NCBI GenBank assembly: GCA_028709135.1
Contig: JAQVXN010000139.1
Coordinates: 1 to 5,717 of the forward strand
Source of the DNA: Bacteroidaceae bacterium
Lineage (GTDB): Bacteria; Bacteroidota; Bacteroidia; Bacteroidales; Bacteroidaceae
Direction of reading: 5' to 3'
DNA: 5,717 bases
Of the stretch, positions 1 to 5,397 are shown in pieces. A program made the translations under genes and the position numbers. Position 1 is the stretch's first letter; each line of letters starts with the position of its first letter. The notes under the pieces are model-generated. The model was not told the DNA's origin. It saw nothing but the letters and a program-made list of their open reading frames with translations, and did no database searches.

Positions 1-76
1 CATTTTTCACTAACCTTGAATAAACCTATTTTGTTATTTCCCCTTGCAAATCCATGTATCCACATTTTTCTTCTTA

Positions 77-157
77 CACAGAGACACACTGAGGCAACAC
101 CGAGCACCACAGAGAAAAACTCCGTGAACCTCTGTGCCTCCTCTGTGAAACTCCGTG
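77..157. repeat. Symmetric dispersed intergenic repeat (CACNGAG x4 / CTCYGTG x4)
   Basis: The left arm has four 7-mers of form CACNGAG at 77, 87, 98 and 108. The right arm has four of form CTCYGTG at 120, 130, 141 and 151. Both arms step by 10, 11 and 10 bases, and the arms are separated by five A residues (115-119). They are reverse complements at 25 of 38 positions by my hand alignment, so the element can fold into a long interrupted hairpin. Nine T residues follow at 161-169, so it could also end transcription from upstream. Units of this wording are common between genes in environmental Bacteroidetes, but no copy number can be stated from this window. Confidence 0.8.
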
Positions 158-160
158 TAA

Positions 161-169
161 TTTTTTTTT
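161..169 (+). terminator. T-tract after the 77-157 hairpin; possible terminator
   Basis: Nine consecutive T residues begin three bases after the last unit of the symmetric repeat. A long interrupted stem followed by a T-run has the form of an intrinsic terminator reading left to right. The stem has many mismatches, and the element is probably a dispersed repeat, so any terminator function may be incidental. Confidence 0.35.
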
Positions 170-181
170 CTGTTACCAGAT

Positions 182-214
182 ATCCGCACATCCGCCCAAT
201 CCGTGTCATCCGTG
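182..214. repeat. Short-unit intergenic repeat (ATCCGY x4)
   Basis: Four units beginning ATCCG occur at 182, 190, 199 and 208, in steps of 8, 9 and 9 bases. The first two read ATCCGC and the last two ATCCGTG. The array starts 25 bases after the end of the 77-157 element and resembles the other widespread ATCCGTG-type intergenic repeat of environmental bacteria. No coding role is evident, and the units are too short and spacer-free for a CRISPR array. Confidence 0.65.
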
Positions 215-410
215 TTCCCTTGTTATTTTTTATACCAACTAAAACATAAATCATTATCTTTGCTTTCCAGTTGTATGCATTTCTATTTTATGATAGCATA
301 TGCAAAACATAAGCGTAGCCACATTTTGTGTTACTTACTGTAAATTATTTTGCATTTTTATGCAATGTTTTTGACAAAAAGTTTGGAAGTAACCGTTTTT
401 TTTTTGCACT

Positions 411-440
411 TTTGCCATTGTTAACCTGCAAGTATATACA
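411..440 (+). promoter_or_regulatory. Weak candidate Bacteroidetes-type promoter for the precursor operon
   Basis: A TTTG at 411-414 is followed after 18 bases by TATATACA at 433-440. The Bacteroidetes primary sigma factor prefers TTTG near -33 and TAnnTTTG near -7, so the upstream box fits while the downstream box matches only in the TA part. A T10 run at 396-405 lies just upstream and could help as an AT-rich UP-like element. Transcription would start near 447, giving a leader of roughly 70 bases that contains the hairpin at 460-475. Confidence 0.3.
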
Positions 441-451
441 CTGGCCATTGT
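414..451. repeat. GCCATTGT direct repeat flanking the candidate -7 box
   Basis: The octamer GCCATTGT occurs at 414-421 and again at 444-451, a step of exactly 30 bases, about three turns of the helix. The two copies bracket the TATATACA candidate promoter element. This is the geometry expected for a regulator binding two sites on one face of the DNA, but an 8-mer pair can arise by chance and no regulator gene is visible nearby. Confidence 0.4.
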
Positions 452-459
452 GGGAAAAC

Positions 460-475
460 CGGCAGCCTTCTGCCG
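460..475 (+). promoter_or_regulatory. GC-rich hairpin in the 5' leader of the precursor mRNA
   Basis: CGGCAG at 460-465 and CTGCCG at 470-475 form a perfect 6-bp stem with a four-base loop, 39 bases before the first precursor start. It is conspicuously GC-rich in AT-rich surroundings. No T-run follows, so it is not a standard terminator. A role in mRNA stability or leader control is possible but not shown. Confidence 0.4.
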
Positions 476-514
476 AAGATGGAGGCAAAGATTAATTGAA
501 AAACAAATTATGTT

Positions 515-712
515 ATGGAAAAATTAATGAATCCTAAATTTCAACAATTAAACACTACTGAAATGTCCAAACTTTCTGGAGGATTAGGTTGGCGGATTAA
601 ACACGCTACGTGTTGTGCGGATCCCAATGATGGTGGTCAAATGTCAGTGATATTTTATGAATATGTCAACATCTTTAACAATGTAACAGATACTCGCGAG
701 AAGTATGATTAA
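515..712 (+). CDS. GG-leader RiPP precursor peptide 1 (grasp-with-spasm locus)
   Basis: A 65-residue peptide that I read as the substrate of the maturases encoded downstream. The leader (residues 1-23) is hydrophilic, has the pattern F-x-x-L-N-x-x-E-M-x-K-L-S-G-G, and ends in the double glycine at 22-23. This is the typical cut site for C39 peptidase transporters and matches the Bacteroidetes GG-type natural product precursor families. The 42-residue core has a W-R-x-K-H-A-T stretch (26-32), adjacent cysteines at 33-34, and scattered Asp, Glu, Ser, Thr and Lys side chains that an ATP-grasp ligase could link. The start at 515 gives a leader of usual length; the in-frame ATG at 527 is the alternative. 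No clear Shine-Dalgarno site precedes it, only A-rich sequence. No modification site can be assigned from the sequence. Confidence 0.8.
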   Translation: MEKLMNPKFQQLNTTEMSKLSGGLGWRIKHATCCADPNDGGQMSVIFYEYVNIFNNVTDTREKYD

Positions 713-721
713 TGTAAAAAC

Positions 722-725
722 AGGA
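722..725 (+). promoter_or_regulatory. Ribosome binding site supporting the 732 start
   Basis: AGGA at 722-725 lies six bases before the ATG at 732, a normal spacing. The in-frame ATGs at 705 and 726 are placed upstream of it or directly against it, so this site favours 732 as the start of the second precursor. Confidence 0.5.
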
Positions 726-731
726 ATGAAT

Positions 732-926
732 ATGAGAACAACAGAAAAACTTGAGAGTTTAAAAGATTTTAAACTAAGCAACACTGAGCTTAATGAGATT
801 AAGGGTGGTGATTTAAGATGGAAATTTAGACACACTCATTGGTACGAAAATAATTGTGGTTTGTCATTTTCACAAGATGAGACATGGTGGGGAATTAATG
901 GGACTTTAGATACTGATTCGGATTAG
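732..926 (+). CDS. GG-leader RiPP precursor peptide 2 (grasp-with-spasm locus)
   Basis: A 64-residue peptide beginning MRTTEKLESL, with a charged leader of the pattern F-K-L-S-x-x-E-L-x-x-I-K-G-G ending in the double glycine at 25-26. The leader pattern parallels that of the first precursor, which marks the two as relatives. The core has W-K-x-R-H-T soon after the GG, three further tryptophans, one cysteine, and an Asp-rich tail (D-T-D-S-D). I chose 732 because of the AGGA six bases upstream. The frame also opens at 705, inside the end of the first precursor, which would add nine residues. The gene follows its partner by 19 bases and is followed by a hairpin, so the two precursors probably form one abundant short transcript. 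Product chemistry is unknown. Confidence 0.8.
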   Translation: MRTTEKLESLKDFKLSNTELNEIKGGDLRWKFRHTHWYENNCGLSFSQDETWWGINGTLDTDSD

Positions 927-956
927 TACAAAGTTTTAGATATAAATAAAATGATT

Positions 957-999
957 TTGAAAAGAGTTTTTAGCTTATATTGCTCTAAACTCTTTTCAA
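957..999 (+). terminator. 13-bp hairpin between precursors and maturation genes (attenuator)
   Basis: Positions 957-969 (TTGAAAAGAGTTT) pair perfectly with 987-999. Inside, AGC at 972-974 can pair with GCT at 982-984, leaving a seven-base loop. The A-rich left arm and T-rich right arm resemble a bidirectional terminator, although only a weak AT-rich tail follows at 1001-1010. It sits 30 bases after the second precursor and 20 before the next gene. It most likely lets only part of the transcription through to the enzymes, so precursor mRNA outnumbers enzyme mRNA, a common arrangement in RiPP operons. An mRNA-stabilising 3' end is the other reading. Confidence 0.65.
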
Positions 1000-1019
1000 G
1001 TATATAAATTACTTATCAA

Positions 1020-1937
1020 ATGAGGATTAACAAGATACTGTTATATTTAGTATTATTAATAGGCGTTTCTGTAAAGGCTTTTTCCCAAAACCTCACTCTC
1101 AAAGTCCTAGATGATATCACTAGCAAACCAATAGTGGACTGTCATCTAGCGTTGAGTAATGGTGCGGTTATAATATCCAATATAGAAGGGATTATTACAA
1201 TAACTCCTGAGACAAAATCCATAACAGGGAAGCTAACACATGTTGCGTATAAAGAACATTACGTAAATATCTCTTTACTGCCAGCTGATACTGTTAGTGT
1301 AAGATTAATGCCCTCAAATATCCTGTTACCAGAATACACATTACTTGGTAAGGAGCAGCGAAAACGTTATGTTAAAATGGGGATTAAAAGAAAGAGACCA
1401 ATAAAAAGACATCCAGGGTATACTGTTAATGGAATATCTGCACAATTTATCACGAATGAAAAGCCTGAGGATGATTACAAAATTGAAGGTGTCTATGTTT
1501 ATATAAAAGAAAACTCACGACCTGAAACTCAGTTTTTAGTGTCCATTTATGAAGGAGAATCGGTTGAAAAAGAACCAAACAAGAAATTGAAACTTTATGG
1601 TCCTGTATTGTGCCAAACAGATATGGTTGGAGATCACTATAAAATATCGGTCGAAAACGAAAATATTACGATGCCAAAAAACGGCTTGTTTATAGTATTT
1701 GAAGGATCTCCATCTCGCAATCTAGAGTCAGAAACGGTCAGGAAAAGTGAACAATTTTGTTATGCAGATTTTGTCCGAATAGGCTATTCTAGTGAAAACC
1801 CGCAACAATTTCTAACTTGGCACTTTAAAAAAGGGCAATGGAAAAGATTTATCTTTCCCAAAATAAATGCGAGAGGACACAATAATTACGTTAATAATCC
1901 TATGGTTTATGTAAATCTGGAAAAAATAAATAAATGA
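1020..1937 (+). CDS. Secreted carboxypeptidase-regulatory-like domain protein, function unknown
   Basis: A 305-residue protein with a clear signal peptide: Arg and Lys, a hydrophobic stretch at about 6-19, and likely cleavage near A-F-S-Q (20-23). Residues 24-100 look like the carboxypeptidase D regulatory-like beta-sandwich that Bacteroidetes put on many envelope proteins: L-x-V-L-D-x-x-T-S-K-P-I, then a turn with N-I-E-G, then T-H-V-A-Y. A basic linker (111-131) follows. Residues 153-230 look like a second beta-rich domain (I-E-G-V-Y-V-Y-I, then I-T-M-P-K-N-G-L-F-I-V-F-E). No TonB box, barrel or catalytic motif is visible. It ends in an ATGA overlap with gwsG, so it is translated with the maturase genes and probably serves the same pathway at the envelope. 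Its role is not known. Confidence 0.75.
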   Translation: MRINKILLYLVLLIGVSVKAFSQNLTLKVLDDITSKPIVDCHLALSNGAVIISNIEGIITITPETKSITGKLTHVAYKEHYVNISLLPADTVSVRLMPSNILLPEYTLLGKEQRKRYVKMGIKRKRPIKRHPGYTVNGISAQFITNEKPEDDYKIEGVYVYIKENSRPETQFLVSIYEGESVEKEPNKKLKLYGPVLCQTDMVGDHYKISVENENITMPKNGLFIVFEGSPSRNLESETVRKSEQFCYADFVRIGYSSENPQQFLTWHFKKGQWKRFIFPKINARGHNNYVNNPMVYVNLEKINK

Positions 1938-3031
1938 TAACTGTTTTTACTATAGAACATGATATTACAACTCACGAAGTTGTTGATTGGATAGATTATT
2001 ATGGAATGGACATTTATATAATTACGCCCAAAAATATCATACAAAAAGCGCCTGTTATTTTTAATGCTATACGGAATGGGAATATTTGCACCTTTTGGTT
2101 TCGCAAATGGAGTAATGATAACAATAGCATTAATTTTAAAGAGGCAACCGCAAAGGAGAGTTTCAAGATCGTTGAGTATATTTATCATAAAACAAAGGAA
2201 ACGAGCTATTGGCTCAATAACCCTTATGATTACCAAAGCAATAACAAACCAGTGCAGGAGCATTATGCTCAACTTTCAGGGTTGCAGACCCCAAAATCAT
2301 GGTTAGTTAATAGTAGAGAGCAATTGAAATCAATTGCAGCCACTAATACGTCAATCATCACAAAATCAATGGGGTCTCTGATAATTAGGGTGATCAACGG
2401 ATCAAATCATTTCTCTTATACAACGGTGCTAGATAGGGGAGAAGTAAATGAATGCCCAGAGTACTTTTTCCCAAGTTATATTCAGGAATATATTGAAAAA
2501 GAGTATGAGATACGATCTTTTTATTTAGATGGGGAGTTCTTTTCTATGGCTATATTCTCTCAAGCCAATGAAAATACAAAAATAGATTTCAGGCACTATG
2601 ATAAAGTGAATCCAAACAGATATGAACCTATTGTACTTTCCGCTGAATTGGAATCTAAACTTAAAAATTTTATAGCCTACCTTGGAACAAACTGTGGTTC
2701 CTTCGATTTGATTATGACACCGACTGGACAAACAGTTTTTCTAGAAGTCAATGTGTTGGGTCAGTTTGGAATGGTCTCAAAACCTTGCAATTATAATCTG
2801 GAAGAAAAGGTGGCTATTAAACTAATTGAAGAGCATAAAAAACGAGCTATAACAGATAATAAAGAAATACAAAACAATACAATTCACCATCAATTTGAAG
2901 ATGCTTTGTGCATGAATAAATTATCTCAGGCGAAAACAATTAGCGTAAAATCAGGATTTTATTCATCGCTATATGAATCAGAATATGGTTATGTTAAGGA
3001 TCTTCAAAAACATACAGACACCTTATGTTAG
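1934..3031 (+). CDS. gwsG: Grasp-with-spasm ATP-grasp peptide maturase GwsG
   Basis: A 365-residue ATP-grasp ligase of the peptide-maturase type. Members of this fold use ATP to activate side-chain carboxylates and join them to Ser, Thr or Lys, making omega-ester or amide links in graspetide-like peptides. Residues 1-100 form the N-terminal substrate domain. Visible ATP-grasp elements are I-I-T-K (141-144), the hinge region Q-E-Y-I-E-K-E-Y-E-I-R (184-194), D-F-R (218-220), S-F-D (256-258), and the metal-binding E-V-N-V-L-G-Q-F-G (271-279) followed by C-N-Y. The E-x-N-x-x-G-Q-F ending is characteristic of GwsG. The start overlaps the preceding stop as ATGA, and the end overlaps gwsS by seven bases, so translation of the three is coupled. 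The exact bonds made on the two precursors are not predictable here. Confidence 0.9.
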   Translation: MITVFTIEHDITTHEVVDWIDYYGMDIYIITPKNIIQKAPVIFNAIRNGNICTFWFRKWSNDNNSINFKEATAKESFKIVEYIYHKTKETSYWLNNPYDYQSNNKPVQEHYAQLSGLQTPKSWLVNSREQLKSIAATNTSIITKSMGSLIIRVINGSNHFSYTTVLDRGEVNECPEYFFPSYIQEYIEKEYEIRSFYLDGEFFSMAIFSQANENTKIDFRHYDKVNPNRYEPIVLSAELESKLKNFIAYLGTNCGSFDLIMTPTGQTVFLEVNVLGQFGMVSKPCNYNLEEKVAIKLIEEHKKRAITDNKEIQNNTIHHQFEDALCMNKLSQAKTISVKSGFYSSLYESEYGYVKDLQKHTDTLC

Positions 3032-4074
3032 TCCCCCATGTTCCATATCATCTTTTCCCGACATGCATACCTGTACGTGGATATAGTCGTAGCGTAATAA
3101 TCGATTTACATTTAAATAATTATAAATTTATTCCGAATTCACTTTGTGATATATTGGAGAAACACAATGGGAAAACAATTGAGAGTATAAAAAGCGAATT
3201 TGATGAAGTCGAACATCAAACAATTGATGAATATTTTTTATTTTTGAGTGACAATAATTATATTCATTTCTCGGAAAACATTGTATTTAAAAACCTTTCA
3301 AACGATTTCACCGCTCCGGAGTTGTATTCGAACGCCTTTGTTGAAATTGGGCATGAAATACCTTGCAATGTTTTGGATCAGTTAAGTGAAGCAAATTGTT
3401 TACTTGTTCAGTTGAAATTTACGCAAGCATGTAGTTTTGATTTCTTTATTGAAGTTTTAGAATATGTAAACAAACTGAGAATTACCAATATACATTGCTA
3501 TTTACAATACAGTGATGAAATTAAAGCAAAATGGGATGAAGTTCTTCAAAGAACGGTTAAGCTAACAAGATGCTTTTTCCTGAATTCTCCAGAGTATTCG
3601 GAAATAAAGTATGGTGTCAATGACTCGTATGTGGCCGTTTTCTTAGAGAAACAAATTAGTAAAAATTTGCATTGTGGTAATATTCATCCACAAATGTTTC
3701 GGGTTTCAAAAAGAATGGTTTTTGAAAGCATGCAGTATAATTCATGTTTGCATAAAAAAATATTCATTGATAAAAATGGCAACATGAAAAATTGCCCCTA
3801 TTCAAACAATGTTCTGGGGAATGTTACAGAAACACCGTTAGTCAGCATTGTGAATTCCAGTGAGTACAAAGATCTTTCTTCAATTCGAAAAGATAATATT
3901 GATGTGTGTAAAGATTGTGAATTCCGTTATCTTTGCCTCGATTGTAGGGTCTATGTTTCTGACAGTAATAAATTGTCACAACCTGCGAAATGTACTTACA
4001 ATCCTTATATTGCTAAATGGAATGGACAGGAAGGATATGTTTCTGTTTCTGAATGGATTGCATTAAGAAAATAA
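3025..4074 (+). CDS. gwsS: Grasp-with-spasm SPASM-domain peptide maturase GwsS
   Basis: A 349-residue cytoplasmic protein partnered with GwsG. Residues 20-85 resemble a PqqD/RRE-like winged helix that would hold the precursor leader. The middle (about 125-240) resembles a radical SAM barrel but lacks the CxxxCxxC cluster motif: at the expected place it reads T-Q-A-C-S-F-D-F-F, with only C136 left. The C-terminus is a SPASM domain with C241, C257 (N-C-P), C295, C298, C304, C307 (C-x2-C-x5-C-x2-C) and C323 (K-C-T-Y-N-P), which should bind auxiliary iron-sulfur clusters. C217 in H-C-G-N-I-H-P may belong to the set. Lack of the first cluster is, as far as I know, normal for this family, so it need not be a pseudogene. 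A leader-binding or scaffold role is inferred. Confidence 0.88.
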   Translation: MLVPHVPYHLFPTCIPVRGYSRSVIIDLHLNNYKFIPNSLCDILEKHNGKTIESIKSEFDEVEHQTIDEYFLFLSDNNYIHFSENIVFKNLSNDFTAPELYSNAFVEIGHEIPCNVLDQLSEANCLLVQLKFTQACSFDFFIEVLEYVNKLRITNIHCYLQYSDEIKAKWDEVLQRTVKLTRCFFLNSPEYSEIKYGVNDSYVAVFLEKQISKNLHCGNIHPQMFRVSKRMVFESMQYNSCLHKKIFIDKNGNMKNCPYSNNVLGNVTETPLVSIVNSSEYKDLSSIRKDNIDVCKDCEFRYLCLDCRVYVSDSNKLSQPAKCTYNPYIAKWNGQEGYVSVSEWIALRK

Positions 4075-4083
4075 AACTCTTTT

Positions 4084-5070
4084 ATGAATACGAAAATCAT
4101 TATAATTGTTTGTCTGTTATTTACAAACAAAATCGTTGCACAAATTGACACAGCTCAATTTCGATTACCAGAGAATTATAGGTTAGCAGCCAATTACTAT
4201 CTTAAAAAGACTGCCGATTCGCCACAGTTACAACACAACTATTATCAAACTGCTTGTTATCTCTCTTTATTGGAAAAACCCGATAGCTCTTTAACGTTTG
4301 TAATGTTAGCCATTGAGAAAGGGGCAAAGGGCGAAGATATCTTAACCGATACCGACTTTCAAAATCTTTATTCCCTTCCTATTTGGAAACAAGTAATTGC
4401 TACTCTTGATAAACAGTTTTTGCTTGGCTATCCAAATATAACTAATCCAGAACTTTCTGTCGAATTGTGGCATATTTGGATTGAAGATCAAAGATTTAGA
4501 ACACTATCAAAAAATATTAAAGATCGAAAAGGGATGATCTTTGACACGGGGTATGATGCTCGATTAAAACGAGTTGAAAATATTATAGCACAATTTGGTT
4601 GGCCAACAATAAGGATGGTAGGAGAGAAATCAGCAGAAGCTATATTTTTAGTCATACAGCATTCAGATGGTATAAAACAATACTTACCGATGTTAATTAA
4701 GGCAGCTATGAAAGGCGAGGCAAATAAAAAACATGCAGCTATGATGATTGACAGGCATTTGTCTTGGATGGGTAAGTTTGGAAAGCGTAAACAAGTACAG
4801 ATTTTTGGCACACAATACTTTCGAACGCGGTCGAAAGATACAGTAACAAGAAAAGATACTTGGAGCGATATGGAACTTTATCCTATTGCCGACGAAGAGA
4901 ATGTTAACCGACGACGGAAAGCCATTGGATTGGAATCAATTGAAGAATTTTGCTTCCAACGAAAAGTCCAATACATCCCAATCAAAGAACGTTTGGATTC
5001 TAAACCTATTAAGATTAAACGTCGTTGGAAACGAAAGGGTTATTTGTTGGGAACTAGCCCTCAAAAATAA
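4084..5070 (+). CDS. Secreted DUF6624-like protein with TPR-like N-terminus
   Basis: A 328-residue protein with a signal peptide (hydrophobic stretch 5-13, cleavage probably after V-A-Q at 18-20). Residues 32-112 look TPR-like, with a Y-Y-Q-T-A-C-Y repeat start and a D-T-D-F-Q-N-L segment often seen before this domain. Residues 125-290 carry the features I associate with DUF6624: F-G-W-P (171-174), Q-H-S-D (192-195), D-R-H (223-225), F-G-T-Q (241-244) and a closing P-I-A-D-E-E-x-V-N-x-R-R segment from 267. The last 30 residues are strongly basic. No enzymatic activity is established for the domain. It starts nine bases after gwsS and ends three bases before the transporter gene, so it is in the operon and likely acts in the periplasm on, or in protection from, the exported product; that is inference. 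Confidence 0.75.
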   Translation: MNTKIIIIVCLLFTNKIVAQIDTAQFRLPENYRLAANYYLKKTADSPQLQHNYYQTACYLSLLEKPDSSLTFVMLAIEKGAKGEDILTDTDFQNLYSLPIWKQVIATLDKQFLLGYPNITNPELSVELWHIWIEDQRFRTLSKNIKDRKGMIFDTGYDARLKRVENIIAQFGWPTIRMVGEKSAEAIFLVIQHSDGIKQYLPMLIKAAMKGEANKKHAAMMIDRHLSWMGKFGKRKQVQIFGTQYFRTRSKDTVTRKDTWSDMELYPIADEENVNRRRKAIGLESIEEFCFQRKVQYIPIKERLDSKPIKIKRRWKRKGYLLGTSPQK

Positions 5071-5073
5071 AGA

Positions 5074-5397
5074 ATGGGATTTTCGCTGTATACACAACAT
5101 GACGCCATGGACTGCGGTCCCACCTGCTTGCGCATGGTGGCGAAGCATTATGGAAAGCATTTTACATTAGAAACCCTGCGCGAACGAGCGCATATTTCAC
5201 GCGAAGGGGTAAGTCTATTAGGCATAAGTCGTGCTGCGGAAAGTATTAAATTTCGCACAACTGGCGTTAAGTTGTCTTTTGAGGATTTGAAAGTCGAAGC
5301 CCCACTGCCGGCAATAAGCTTAACGTTGGTTTTTTTGATAATTTCTTTGTACAACGCATTCGAGGTTCCCTGTAACATTCCATCTTTCGCGATGTGA
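5074..5397 (+). CDS. Truncated C39-peptidase bacteriocin/RiPP export ABC transporter (N-terminal fragment)
   Basis: Residues 1-79 are the start of a peptidase C39 domain: Q8 (oxyanion residue), the catalytic C14 in D-C-G-P-T-C, then M-V-A-K-H-Y-G and the L-L-G-I segment. Full-length relatives, roughly 700 residues, cut leaders after GG and export the peptide. This is the expected last step for the precursors at 515 and 732, and the gene starts three bases after the DUF6624-like gene. After P-L-P (77-79) the usual C-I-L-H-W and H-F-V-V segment with the catalytic His is absent. From about 5310 the frame runs antisense through a hisA fragment until a stop at 5397, so residues 80-107 are not transporter sequence. 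As it stands the product would be inactive. Either the gene is broken or the assembly is chimeric here. Confidence 0.85.
   Translation: MGFSLYTQHDAMDCGPTCLRMVAKHYGKHFTLETLRERAHISREGVSLLGISRAAESIKFRTTGVKLSFEDLKVEAPLPAISLTLVFLIISLYNAFEVPCNIPSFAM

Larger units (their letters stand above)
1..514. other. Intergenic region upstream of the RiPP operon; no credible gene
   Basis: No open frame here looks like a protein. The one sizeable frame, 16-249 on the plus strand, is made largely of the repeats at 77-157 and 182-214 and has no recognisable domain. Positions 1-76 are AT-rich with nothing recognisable. The stretch from 215 to 514 is AT-rich and has a T10 run at 396-405, several TGCA words, a GCCATTGT direct repeat, a weak promoter candidate and a GC-rich hairpin, all described separately. 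I read the region as the space between an unseen upstream gene and the peptide operon starting at 515. Confidence 0.75.

Noticed and set aside
77..214. Possible CRISPR array
   Set aside because: The units are 6-7 bases with gaps of 2-4 bases, there are no spacers of about 30 bases, and no cas gene is present.
16..249. A 77-codon plus-strand open frame
   Set aside because: It runs straight through the two short-unit repeats, has no recognisable domain or ribosome binding site, and is explained by repeat composition.
371..399. TTGACA at 371-376 as a classical -35 box
   Set aside because: The matching position 17 bases downstream is only a T-run, and Bacteroidota promoters do not use the TTGACA/TATAAT form.
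705..731. Upstream start for the second precursor, overlapping the first
   Set aside because: The AGGA at 722-725 favours the ATG at 732, and the extra nine residues do not fit the usual leader start. Kept as an alternative only.
644..835. A minus-strand 63-codon frame across the precursors
   Set aside because: It lies antisense to two well-supported precursor genes and shows only hydrophobic shadow sequence without a start context.
1907..2272. A minus-strand 121-codon frame opposite gwsG
   Set aside because: It is a shadow of the ATP-grasp gene, with no family resemblance and no operon logic on that strand.
4488..4811. A minus-strand 107-codon frame with a hydrophobic segment
   Set aside because: It is antisense to the DUF6624-like gene, whose motifs (FGWP, QHSD, DRH, FGTQ) lie in the plus-strand frame.
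4886..5170. A plus-strand 94-codon frame bridging the DUF6624-like and C39 genes
   Set aside because: It is an out-of-frame shadow of two genes with clear motifs in other frames.
5311..5397. A hydrophobic tail on the C39 fragment read as a membrane segment
   Set aside because: The apparent hydrophobic residues come from translating the antisense of hisA past the breakpoint, not from a transporter membrane domain.
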